NCBI RefSeq assembly: GCF_015694405.1
Contig: NZ_JADQDB010000003.1
Coordinates: 186,001 to 250,000, forward strand
Origin: Pelagibacterium limicola
Lineage (GTDB): Bacteria; Pseudomonadota; Alphaproteobacteria; Rhizobiales; Devosiaceae
DNA length: 64,000 nucleotides
Reading direction: 5' to 3'
This document shows positions 1-7,521 of this stretch, one piece after another. Both the position numbers and the translations under genes were made by a program. Each line of letters begins with the position of its first letter. Position 1 is the first letter of the stretch. The notes below the pieces were generated by a model. That model was given only the letters and a program-made list of their open reading frames with translations, made no database searches and was not told the origin of the DNA.

Positions 1-1083
1 GCCGCCATTGTTCCGTATCAGGCGGATGAGAGCCTGGCCGAACGTCGTCTTGCCCGAGCCGGACTCGCCGACAAGCCCCAGCGTCTCATGACGCTGAAGC
101 CTGATATCGAGATTGTCGACGGCGAGCAGTTCGAAATAATCAGGCTTGAAGAAGCCGCCGCGCTTCAGGGTAAAGGCCACCTTGACGCCCTTGCCTTCCA
201 GAACGACCGGCTCGTCACCCTTAATCGGGTTGGCAACGCCCCTAGGCTCGGAGGCGAGAAGATGTTGCGTATAAGGATGCCGCGGGATGGAGAATAGGGC
301 TTCAGTCTCGTTATGCTCCTGAACCGTGCCATTCTGCATCACATAGACGTATTCGGAGAACTGCCGGACAATGGTCAAGTCGTGGGTGATGAGGATCACC
401 GCCATTCCGTACTTGTCCTTCAACCCCTTTATGAGATGGAGAATCTGCGCCTGAACCGTCACATCGAGCGCCGTTGTCGGCTCATCGGCGATCAGCACGT
501 CGGGGCGGTTGGCGAGCGCCATGGCGATCATCACGCGCTGGCGCTGTCCGCCTGAGAGCTGGTGAGGATATTGCTTGAGTCGGGCCTCCGGTTCGGGAAT
601 CTGCACCTCTTCGAGCAGCTGCTTGGCGCGCTCCATGGCCTCCTTGCGGGACATCTTGTTGTGCAGGTGCAGGATTTCGCAGATCTGCTGGCCGACGGTG
701 TAAACCGGATTGAGCGAGCTCATCGGCTCCTGGAAGATCATGGCAACGTCGTTGCCGCGCAGCTTGCGCATGTCGTCTTCCTTCATGGAGACGATGTCCT
801 TGCCGGCGAGCATAATCTTCGTCCCGGGAAGGATGGTGGCGCGCTTGGTGAGCAGCCGCATGATGGTCCGCGCGGTCACGGATTTGCCCGATCCGGATTC
901 GCCGACAAGCGCGATGGTCTCGCCCTTGTGGAGTTGAAAGGAGACGTCGCGCACCGCGTTCACCGTGCCGCCTTCGACCTTGAAGTCGACCGCGACATTG
1001 CGGGCATCGAGGATCAGCTCCCGACCATGTTTGCCAAGGTCGTAACGTTCGGGGGGAGCGAGATTCGGTTGCGTTCCGGTCAT
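1..1083 (-). CDS. Opp/Dpp-type ABC transporter fused double ATPase (partial, AgpD-like position)
   Basis: This is the energy-coupling ATPase of the transporter encoded by the next three genes. The 361 residues in the window hold a complete first nucleotide-binding domain, with Walker A GESGSGKS, signature LSGGQRQRV and Walker [13 protein letters not shown] linker and the start of a second domain follow, and the reading frame leaves the window inside that domain's Walker A (GESGSGKTT), so the gene is a fused two-domain ATPase of the OppD-OppF kind. The ATG at 1083 lies 13 bases after the permease stop, so the gene is the last visible member of the operon. The 3' half is outside the window, so nothing can be said about what follows. 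Family assignment is secure. The sugar specificity is inferred from the binding protein and the divergent MelR-like regulator. Confidence 0.9.
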   Translation of the reverse strand, partial: MTGTQPNLAPPERYDLGKHGRELILDARNVAVDFKVEGGTVNAVRDVSFQLHKGETIALVGESGSGKSVTARTIMRLLTKRATILPGTKIMLAGKDIVSMKEDDMRKLRGNDVAMIFQEPMSSLNPVYTVGQQICEILHLHNKMSRKEAMERAKQLLEEVQIPEPEARLKQYPHQLSGGQRQRVMIAMALANRPDVLIADEPTTALDVTVQAQILHLIKGLKDKYGMAVILITHDLTIVRQFSEYVYVMQNGTVQEHNETEALFSIPRHPYTQHLLASEPRGVANPIKGDEPVVLEGKGVKVAFTLKRGGFFKPDYFELLAVDNLDIRLQRHETLGLVGESGSGKTTFGQALIRLIRNNGG

Positions 1084-1096
1084 CTTCTCTTCTCCC

Positions 1097-2275
1097 TCAA
1101 TACGGATCGACGGCATCGCGCAGGCCGTCGCCCAGCGCGTTGAAGGCAAAGACGGTAATGAGCACGAAAACCACTGGCGAGAGTATCCAGGGATACGAGC
1201 CGATCACCGAGAAGGTGCCCGTATCTTGCAGCATCAGCCCCCAGGAGATAAGCGGCGGCTTGACGGCGAAGCCGAGGAAACCGAGGAAGCTTTCCAGTAA
1301 CACGACCGTCGGGATTGCTATCGTTACCGCGACGATGATGTGGCTCAAGACGTTGGGCAGAATGTGCCGCGTGATGATGCGAGCATCCCCCGACCCCACG
1401 GCAATTGCGGCGCGCACATATTCGATACGCGCCAACGCAAGGGTTTTCGAACGCACCTCGCGCGAGAGCTGCGCCCAGCCGAGTGCCGCCATGACCCCAA
1501 TCACGAAGGCGATGAACACATTGGATGGCGCCGTCACCGGGATCAGAGAGGTGAGCGCGAGATAGAGCGGCAACTGCGGGAAGGCCAGAACGAACTCAAC
1601 GAACCGCTGCAGCCAGGTATCGAGATGCCCGCCCAAATAGCCGGACGTAATGCCAACAAGCGTGCCGACGGTCGTCGTTATGGTCACCACGGCCAAGGCG
1701 ATCATGAGCGAGATGCGGGCGCCGTGGATGCCGCGCGAGAGAATGTCGCGGCCGAACTTGTCGGTACCCAGGAAATGCACGGGACGACCGTCCCTGGTCC
1801 CGAGAAAATGGATGTCGGCCGGGATCACCCAGAAAATCATGTACGGGTTGCCCTTTACGAAAAAGCCCATCGGGGTGGGATCGTCGAGGACCGGGCCGGT
1901 CAGAGGCTGGAAGGTAATGGGGTCGAACTCACCCGTTTCCCCGATCGGGTAGACGTGGGGAATGAGCGTGAAGTTGCCCTCGGGATCGGTAAAGCTGATC
2001 CTGTCGGGGGGCGCGAACGGGATATTGGTTGCCCTGGGATCCATCGGCGCGAAGAAATCGGCGAAGATGGTCATGGTGAAAAGGATGAGGACCAATACCA
2101 AGCCGATCATTCCCATGACGGAACGGCGGAAGCGGCGCCAGACGAGGGTGTAATAGCCTTCATTGCCGTAGCGCGAGCGCGAGGGAGGCGCAGGCTCGGT
2201 GGCGGGAGTCGGCTTGACGCCGCCGCCCGGTTCGACGGGCAAAGGGATCGCGGGAGGGTTGCGGACGTCGGTCAT
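1097..2275 (-). CDS. ABC transporter permease, DppC/OppC type (AgpC-like)
   Basis: Inner-membrane permease of 392 residues, one of the two channel subunits of the transporter. It has an N-terminal cytoplasmic tail and a first membrane helix near residues 55-75 (MIGLVLVLILFTMTIFADFF). A long periplasmic insert of roughly 100 residues follows. The C-terminal BPD_transp_1 domain carries the EAA-type loop (GSGDARIITRHILPNV). The long insert between helices 1 and 2 is larger than in peptide DppC proteins and recurs in the second transporter of this window (20222-21397), so it seems typical of the sugar-associated branch. Its ATG overlaps the stop of the upstream permease (ATGA), which implies translational coupling. 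Substrate class is inferred, not shown. Confidence 0.9.
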   Translation of the reverse strand: MTDVRNPPAIPLPVEPGGGVKPTPATEPAPPSRSRYGNEGYYTLVWRRFRRSVMGMIGLVLVLILFTMTIFADFFAPMDPRATNIPFAPPDRISFTDPEGNFTLIPHVYPIGETGEFDPITFQPLTGPVLDDPTPMGFFVKGNPYMIFWVIPADIHFLGTRDGRPVHFLGTDKFGRDILSRGIHGARISLMIALAVVTITTTVGTLVGITSGYLGGHLDTWLQRFVEFVLAFPQLPLYLALTSLIPVTAPSNVFIAFVIGVMAALGWAQLSREVRSKTLALARIEYVRAAIAVGSGDARIITRHILPNVLSHIIVAVTIAIPTVVLLESFLGFLGFAVKPPLISWGLMLQDTGTFSVIGSYPWILSPVVFVLITVFAFNALGDGLRDAVDPY

Positions 2276-3285
2276 TCACGTGCCTCCCCGCCAAGCCGGA
2301 TGCGCGGATCGAGAACGGCGAGCAGAATATCGGCAATGATATTGCCGATGATGAGGGTGGTCGCAAGGACGAGCATGAAGGATGCGGTGACCCAGACATC
2401 GCCGATGCCCATCGAACCGACGATGGCCGGTCCGACTGTCGCCAGGCCAAAGACAATGGCGACTTCGATCTCACCGGTCAGCATGTAGGGCAGCACGACG
2501 CCCTGATAGGCAACCAGCGGATGCAGCGCATTGGGTACCGCGTGGCGCATAACGACGGCGCCTTCCGACAGCCCCTTGGCGCGCGCGGTTTCCACGTATT
2601 GCGCGTTCAGCACATCGAGCAGATTGCCGCGCATGACGCGCATGTTGTAGGCGAGACCGCCAAGCGTTGCGATGAAGATCACCGGCCAGACGTGCTGAAG
2701 GAGGTTGACGAACTTGGCCCAACTCCAGGGCGCGCCGCCATATTGGGCCGAGAAGAACATGCCGACTTCCGATACATTCAACTGGAAGACCAGCACATAA
2801 AGAATGATGATTGCGAGCAGGAACCGCGGGACGGTCATCCCGAGAAACGAGATGAAACCCAGAAACGTATCCGTCCAGCTATACTGGCGGGTCGCCGCAA
2901 TGATGCCGAGGGTTATTCCGAAAATCGAAGCCAGGATGTGGCAGGTCAGCGCGAGCGCGATGGTCGGCGGCAGGCGTTCGGCGATCACATTGCCAACGGG
3001 CTTGTTATAGTAAAGGGAGTGGCCAAAATCGAACCGGGTCACGATCCCGGTGATCCAGCGGACATAGCGTACGACCATCGGATCATTGAGACCATGGGCC
3101 TCGCGGTAGGCCTGTGCCTGCGCTTCCGCCTGCTCGGCCGAGGCGCCGCCCTGGTTCATCAGCATCGAGCGGATATAGTCGGCATAGTCGCCGGGCTTGG
3201 CTTCGATGATGGCGAAGGTGACCATCGAGAGCAGCAGCAGGATGGGGATCGCCCCCAATATCCGCAATGTGAGGAACCTGATCAT
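2272..3285 (-). CDS. ABC transporter permease, DppB/OppB type (AgpB-like)
   Basis: Inner-membrane permease of 337 residues, partner of the DppC-type subunit encoded directly downstream with a four-base overlap. It has the usual OppB layout: an N-terminal helix (LRILGAIPILLLLSMVTFAII), a periplasmic segment containing the DPMVVRYVRWI region, then a five-helix BPD_transp_1 domain with the EAA loop YVETARAKGLSEGAVVMRHAVPNAL. The C-terminus ends in the family-typical LDPRIRLG. It lies 71 bases downstream of the binding-protein gene, and that gap holds a strong hairpin (3308-3333) that may reduce permease expression relative to binding protein. Confidence 0.92.
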   Translation of the reverse strand: MIRFLTLRILGAIPILLLLSMVTFAIIEAKPGDYADYIRSMLMNQGGASAEQAEAQAQAYREAHGLNDPMVVRYVRWITGIVTRFDFGHSLYYNKPVGNVIAERLPPTIALALTCHILASIFGITLGIIAATRQYSWTDTFLGFISFLGMTVPRFLLAIIILYVLVFQLNVSEVGMFFSAQYGGAPWSWAKFVNLLQHVWPVIFIATLGGLAYNMRVMRGNLLDVLNAQYVETARAKGLSEGAVVMRHAVPNALHPLVAYQGVVLPYMLTGEIEVAIVFGLATVGPAIVGSMGIGDVWVTASFMLVLATTLIIGNIIADILLAVLDPRIRLGGEARE

Positions 3286-3307
3286 GGCGCCGAATCCTTT
3301 CCGGGAT

Positions 3308-3333
3308 GGGCAGGGGGCACGTGCCTCCTGCCC
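3308..3333 (-). other. Strong intercistronic hairpin after the binding-protein gene
   Basis: A near-perfect inverted repeat lies between the binding-protein gene (ends 3357) and the permease start (3285). The arms are GGGCAGGGGGCAC (3308-3320) and GTGCCTCCTGCCC (3321-3333), with one G-U type mismatch. No T-run follows in the direction of transcription, so it is more likely an mRNA-stabilising or attenuating stem than a full terminator. Such stems are common after ABC binding-protein genes, which need more product than the permeases. Confidence 0.6.
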
Positions 3334-3356
3334 GCGTTTGCTTGCCTAGTCCGATG

Positions 3357-5441
3357 TCAGGACGCCGGGCCCGATCCGCCGGGCTCGCCGGGCAGCGTCT
3401 GCGGATGCAATTCGTTGCTCGACTGCGCATCGGCCGGCACATACACACGTTCGCGGATGATGTTGTCTTCCGCCCAGTTGTACATGAAGATCGGTGCACC
3501 CGCCGGGATGTTGGCAAAACGCTTGTTGATGATCAGCGCACCCGGATACTGGGTCAGCCCAACCGAATAGACATTTTCAGTGAAAAGCCGCTGATACTCC
3601 TTCATCAACTCCGCACGCTCTTCAAGATCGGGCGTTCTGATGAAGGCATTGACGATGTCGACCATCTCCTGCTCGAAATCGAGCAGTTCCATCGTGCCAT
3701 CCGAGCCAGCGCGGTGGAAGTTGTGCAGCCGCGGACCCGTGGGGGCAAGCTGCACGGTGTTCTGCACCACCGTCACGACTTCGGACACTTCGCGCCAGAT
3801 GTGCCAGTCGAACCGACCTGACTGCCGCGCCGCTTCGCGGGCGTTGCCGTCCTGGAACTGAACGATGGCGCGGATGCCGATGTTCTCCATCATGGCGGAT
3901 ACGCCTTCGGCCAGGCTACGGTCGGTCTCGTAGTCGGTATTGGTCAGGATGGCGATTTCGATATCCTGTCCATTGGCCATGTCGGCGGGGAAGTTACGGA
4001 TGCCATTGCCATCGGTATCTTCGAGCCCCAGCCCATCGAGCAGTGCGTTGGCCGCGTCGAGGTTGAAGCCGTAATAGACGGTGGAGTCGGCATCGTAATA
4101 GGTCGTTCCTGCGAGCAGGCCGCCAGGATAGATGGCCGTGAACGGACCACGCACCAACGCTTCGCCCAGCCGCTGCCGGTCGAGCGCGATGCTGACCGCC
4201 TTGCGGAAATCGGTCATGCGGTTGAGTTCGCGCACCGCTTGCTGCCGCTCGTCAGGATCGCCCCAGCCGGTGGCGGAGAGATTCATGTGCAGCGAATAGG
4301 CGATGGTCCGCGGACCGAACTGTAGCCGGGCCGGAGCGCTCTCGTCGGCGGAGCGGCGCAGGGCTTCGACATAGCTTTCGGGCTGTTCGAGGTTCGAGAA
4401 GTCACCAGAGCCGGCAACGGCCTGAACATCTCGGTCTGCCCAGGTGGACAGGCGGTAATAGACCTCGTCGAGATAGGGAAGCTGGTTCCCTTCCTCATCC
4501 ACCTTCCAGTAGTAGGGATTCCGCCGCAACACGATGATATCGTCGGGGCGGTATTCCACCGGCACCCATGCGCCCATGACCGGGAAGTTCATGAACTCCG
4601 GCGGGAAGGCGTTGACGTACTGGTCGTAGGTGTTGTCGGAGTAGTCCGGATGGTGGGGCCGCAGGATATGTGCAGGGCCGGGGCAGAATGTGCCATAGGC
4701 CATCTGGTAGAGATACTGGGTCGGGAACGGTTCGGCGAAGGTCCACTTGATCGTGTAGTCGTCCAGGGCCTCCAGCGTCGTGCCTTCGCCGAAGCTCTCA
4801 GGCGTTGCGCCGCCAAGCGGGCTGACGTTCGGGTTGAGAACGTGATCGGTCCAGTAGAACATCACATCGTCGGAGGTGAATGGATGACCGTCCGACCACT
4901 TGGCGCCTTCTATGAGGTGCATGGTCAACTCGCGACCGTCTTCGGACCATTCCCAGCTCTTGGCCAGATTGGGCATCGGCTCGAGCTCATCGGCGCGGAT
5001 CGTGAACAACGGACCGGTGCGGGTCAGACATTCGTACATGCCGATGTCGATGCCGCCCCAGCCCTGGACCTGACCGGCAAAATAGTTCCAGCCTTCGGGG
5101 CGTCCGCCAATGACGTGGCGCATGACATCGCCATAGACGCCGATGCCGTCAGGCATGTTGGCGGCCTTGTAGACCATCGGTTCGGCCGGCAACCTTTCCT
5201 CGACCGGCGGCAGGCGGCCTGCGTTGACGAAGTTCTCCGTTACCCAGCCGGGCTCGGAATACGAGTCAAGCGCGCGGTACTCCAGAATGTCGGAAATGCC
5301 GACGAAAATCGGCTCGCTCTGGGCAGCGAATTCGGGTGGCGGCGGTGGGGACATCGGCTCGACAGACTGGGCGCAAACCGCGGTCGCGGATATGCCCAGC
5401 AACAAGCCTGCCCCGCCAAGGGCGTAAAGCTTCCTGCGCAT
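3357..5441 (-). CDS. ABC transporter substrate-binding protein, SBP family 5 (AgpA-like)
   Basis: Periplasmic solute-binding protein of 694 residues, family 5 (DppA/OppA fold). I place the start at the ATG at 5441 because a good GGAGGAA site precedes it and a Sec signal peptide follows (MRRKLYALGGAGLLLGISAT, cleavage near VCAQ). A longer in-frame extension upstream has no such support. The mature protein shows family-5 landmarks such as LAKSWEWSEDGRELTMHL, a WSDGHPFTSDDV motif and FRKAVSIALDRQRL. It is longer than peptide-binding relatives (about 500-540 residues), like the Sinorhizobium AgpA alpha-galactoside binder. The mature N-terminus (GRLPPVEERLP) resembles that of the second binding protein in this window. 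Alpha-galactoside binding is inferred from this and from the MelR-like regulator. Confidence 0.88.
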   Translation of the reverse strand: MRRKLYALGGAGLLLGISATAVCAQSVEPMSPPPPPEFAAQSEPIFVGISDILEYRALDSYSEPGWVTENFVNAGRLPPVEERLPAEPMVYKAANMPDGIGVYGDVMRHVIGGRPEGWNYFAGQVQGWGGIDIGMYECLTRTGPLFTIRADELEPMPNLAKSWEWSEDGRELTMHLIEGAKWSDGHPFTSDDVMFYWTDHVLNPNVSPLGGATPESFGEGTTLEALDDYTIKWTFAEPFPTQYLYQMAYGTFCPGPAHILRPHHPDYSDNTYDQYVNAFPPEFMNFPVMGAWVPVEYRPDDIIVLRRNPYYWKVDEEGNQLPYLDEVYYRLSTWADRDVQAVAGSGDFSNLEQPESYVEALRRSADESAPARLQFGPRTIAYSLHMNLSATGWGDPDERQQAVRELNRMTDFRKAVSIALDRQRLGEALVRGPFTAIYPGGLLAGTTYYDADSTVYYGFNLDAANALLDGLGLEDTDGNGIRNFPADMANGQDIEIAILTNTDYETDRSLAEGVSAMMENIGIRAIVQFQDGNAREAARQSGRFDWHIWREVSEVVTVVQNTVQLAPTGPRLHNFHRAGSDGTMELLDFEQEMVDIVNAFIRTPDLEERAELMKEYQRLFTENVYSVGLTQYPGALIINKRFANIPAGAPIFMYNWAEDNIIRERVYVPADAQSSNELHPQTLPGEPGGSGPAS

Positions 5442-5587
5442 GGTTCCTCCCATGATATTAAGATCGCGCTCGGGAGGCGGGCCTCCTACCCAGCCTCGAC
5501 GCGACGCATTGATCGTATCTCTTGCAATTGGCCGTACAATCCGCTTTTCTAAACACTTATTCCGGGTTTTAAAGAAACCGATATTCC

Positions 5588-6505
5588 ATGAGCGATCTCT
5601 CTCCTGCCCCCGGTCCCGCACCTCGACCCGACCGCAAGTTCTACGCCAACACCCGTGCGTTCGGACGATTCGGCGTGCGATGGTTCGCCCCGCTTTTGAT
5701 GTCCAGCGAACACTGGCACGGCCATATCGAGTTCAACTGGCTTACGGGCGGGAGTATGGAATACCTGTTCGACGGTCGGCCGGTGAGAATCCCGGCCAAT
5801 CGCCTCGCCATGTTCTGGGCCGGCATTCCGCACCAGACTGTCGGAATCGATACGGGGCCGGCGCAGGACTCGCGACAGTGCAACATCTATCTGCCGCTCG
5901 ATGCTTTTCTATACATGCCCAATCTCGGTGATCTGACCGAAACGATGATGGCGGGTGGCGTGGCGCTGCTCCCTGAGGATGCCGCCGATACCGCCCTTTT
6001 GCAGCGCTGGTACGCCGATTACCGCAGCGGTAAGCCAGAGCGGGCGGACGTACTGAAATCCGAGATCGCAAATATGCTCCGGCGAAGCGCCATGATCGGC
6101 TGGGACGTTCTGCTTCCGCCCTGGATCGAACGCCTTTCGCCCGGTACGCGTGCGGCCTCGCCCCTGCGCTATGTGGTGGCCATGGTGCGCCACATCATGG
6201 AGAATCTGTCCGAGCCTCTCGGGGCGCGGGACGTGGCCCGCGTGGTCGGCCTGCACCCGAACTATGCGCTGAACCTCTTCACCTCGGTGATGGGGATTGC
6301 GATGCAGAAATTCGTCATCCGCATGCGGCTGATCCGAGCGCGCTCCCTCCTATTCGAAGGCAACCTGTCGATCGCGAATGTCGCCTTCGAATCCGGCTTC
6401 TGCTCGCAGAGCCAGTTCTACGAGCACTTCCGGTCTGCCTATGGCATGACGCCCCGTGAGATGCAGAAGCGGCTCGTGATGTCCGAGCAGCCCCAACTTG
6501 CGTAA
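5588..6505 (+). CDS. AraC-family transcriptional regulator, MelR/AgpT-like
   Basis: DNA-binding regulator of 305 residues, transcribed divergently from the ABC transporter it probably activates. The N-terminal cupin-like sugar-sensing half contains SSEHWHGHIEFNWLTGGSMEYLFDG and FWAGIPHQTVG (each cited in part). From memory this resembles the HWHG-x-VE-x-N and FWACTPHQ segments of Escherichia coli MelR, the melibiose activator. The C-terminal AraC double helix-turn-helix runs from about residue 205 to 295 (RDVARVVGLHPNYALNLF and IANVAFESGFCSQSQFYEHF). The resemblance to MelR, together with an Opp-type sugar transporter, recalls agpT of Sinorhizobium. The likely ligand is a galactoside such as melibiose or raffinose (inference). 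No alpha-galactosidase gene is visible in the window. Confidence 0.88.
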   Translation: MSDLSPAPGPAPRPDRKFYANTRAFGRFGVRWFAPLLMSSEHWHGHIEFNWLTGGSMEYLFDGRPVRIPANRLAMFWAGIPHQTVGIDTGPAQDSRQCNIYLPLDAFLYMPNLGDLTETMMAGGVALLPEDAADTALLQRWYADYRSGKPERADVLKSEIANMLRRSAMIGWDVLLPPWIERLSPGTRAASPLRYVVAMVRHIMENLSEPLGARDVARVVGLHPNYALNLFTSVMGIAMQKFVIRMRLIRARSLLFEGNLSIANVAFESGFCSQSQFYEHFRSAYGMTPREMQKRLVMSEQPQLA

Positions 6506-6562
6506 GCGCTCGCTAGTTCTTCAAGCAGACTCCCTCCAGCCCGGCGTTCCGGCGTTGGGTGT

Positions 6563-6576
6563 TTGATTTCCGTCAA
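6563..6576. promoter_or_regulatory. FNR/FixK box 1 (TTGAT-N4-GTCAA)
   Basis: The sequence TTGATTTCCGTCAA matches the FNR/FixK consensus TTGAT-N4-ATCAA at nine of ten conserved positions. Its centre is 6569.5, so a class II promoter (centre at -41.5) would start transcription near 6611. A plausible -10 element lies at 6597-6604 (GATACTGT). The first downstream gene begins at 6790, which would leave an untranslated leader of about 180 bases. A FixK-type regulator is encoded at 10686-11354. Confidence 0.65.
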
Positions 6577-6789
6577 CGCGAACACCCGCGGTTCCCGATA
6601 CTGTATCCCTAGCCTGACGCAAGCAGCGACCGCTTCTGTCTAGCGCCGGGCGTCGTTCCGCTGTGCCTCCCTCACCTACAGGTAGAACCCAAGGGGCAAG
6701 CTAACATTTGATAATCGAGCTGCGGCCGAGGTTTTGGCCGCCGCACCGTTCAACGCGTATTTTCCTGGCATGGGATACAGGAGGCCGAT

Positions 6790-6975
6790 ATGGGCCGATT
6801 TAATCGCGAATGGCATCTGCTGCACAGGATGCCCAAGAACCCAACTATCGAGCAGCGGATGCGCTGGCATCTCCAGCACGCTGCCAATTGCGACTGCCGG
6901 CCGATCCCGCAGCGCCTTCTCGACGAGATGGCTCGGCGCGGTTATCCACCGGCAACAGCGCGCAGCCTCAAATAA
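6790..6975 (+). CDS. Small conserved-looking protein of unknown function (61 aa)
   Basis: A 61-residue protein with a strong ribosome-binding site (AGGAGG, five bases before the ATG). It is basic and rich in Arg, His and Pro, with two closely spaced cysteines (NCDCRP) near residue 34. There is no signal peptide or membrane helix. I do not recognise a named family, although similar short open reading frames occur in rhizobial genomes as far as I recall. It lies downstream of FNR/FixK box 1 and upstream of box 2, so expression under low oxygen is plausible. The two cysteines could bind metal, but a single CxC is weak evidence. A longer overlapping frame (6734-7057) lacks a ribosome-binding site and I discarded it. 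Confidence 0.65.
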   Translation: MGRFNREWHLLHRMPKNPTIEQRMRWHLQHAANCDCRPIPQRLLDEMARRGYPPATARSLK

Positions 6976-7018
6976 TGGCTTGCTCCTTCCATGCGATCAC
7001 TGTCGCTTGTCCCCGGGT

Positions 7019-7032
7019 TTGATCGAAGTCAA
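7019..7032. promoter_or_regulatory. FNR/FixK box 2 (TTGAT-N4-GTCAA)
   Basis: The sequence TTGATCGAAGTCAA has the same half-sites as box 1 (TTGAT and GTCAA). Its centre is 7025.5, so a class II start would fall near 7067, and a -10-like TAAAGA sits at 7055-7060, exactly where expected. The ATG of the next gene is at 7087. The spacing fits a FixK- or FNR-activated promoter for the gene pair 7087-10203. Confidence 0.75.
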
Positions 7033-7086
7033 CGCCACTAATCGGCTTTCTCCATAAAGAAATTGTATCACTTTTGGAGACCGCTC

Positions 7087-7470
7087 ATGGACCGCAATCG
7101 CCCACATTTCTTCAAGATCAGGCTCGAACTGGCGCGCGAAACGCACAGTCCTTCGGGAGACGCCCGCACTGGCTACGAATTCGTTGCACCGCTCGACGAT
7201 GAGGGACGGATTTGGGGCGACTTATGGGAAGACGAGCCCGCGAGCTGCATGGTGCGGTTCTTTACGCCCGGCCAGCAGGACCGCAAGGGCATGCTTGAGC
7301 GGGACGAGAACGGCGAATGGTATTTCGATTACGACGAATCCCGTTCCAGCGACGACGAGCATGGATACCGGTTCGGGGACGAAAGGTTCATCATCGGCGA
7401 ATATGTGTCGATCGCGGATGCGGGGGACCAAATGCATACCTACCGCGTTACGCAGGTAGAAAAGCCCTGA
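7087..7470 (+). CDS. Hypothetical acidic protein, putative FixK-regulon member (127 aa)
   Basis: An uncharacterised soluble protein of 127 residues. I chose the ATG at 7087 because a GGAG site lies seven bases upstream and the FNR/FixK promoter ends near 7067; an alternative upstream start at 7063 would fall before the predicted transcription start. The protein is acidic and rich in Asp, Glu, Tyr and Trp, with beta-strand-like segments (MVRFFTPGQQDRKGML, FIIGEYVSI, HTYRVTQVEK). There is no signal peptide. It is followed after 51 bases by the Pat-type acetyltransferase gene and is probably cotranscribed with it. Function is unknown. The context suggests a role during oxygen limitation. Confidence 0.75.
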   Translation: MDRNRPHFFKIRLELARETHSPSGDARTGYEFVAPLDDEGRIWGDLWEDEPASCMVRFFTPGQQDRKGMLERDENGEWYFDYDESRSSDDEHGYRFGDERFIIGEYVSIADAGDQMHTYRVTQVEKP

Positions 7471-7521
7471 CGCCCAGCGTCGTCACCCAGCAATTCTTCG
7501 CCGATCCGTAGTGCAGTTCCG

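Noticed and set aside
2521-3570. 349-codon plus-strand open frame
   Set aside because: Antisense to the DppB-type permease and binding-protein genes, with no ribosome-binding site or family motif.
6734-7057. 107-codon plus-strand frame overlapping the 61-residue gene
   Set aside because: It has no ribosome-binding site and spans FixK box 2 and its promoter; the AGGAGG-linked 61-residue frame is preferred.
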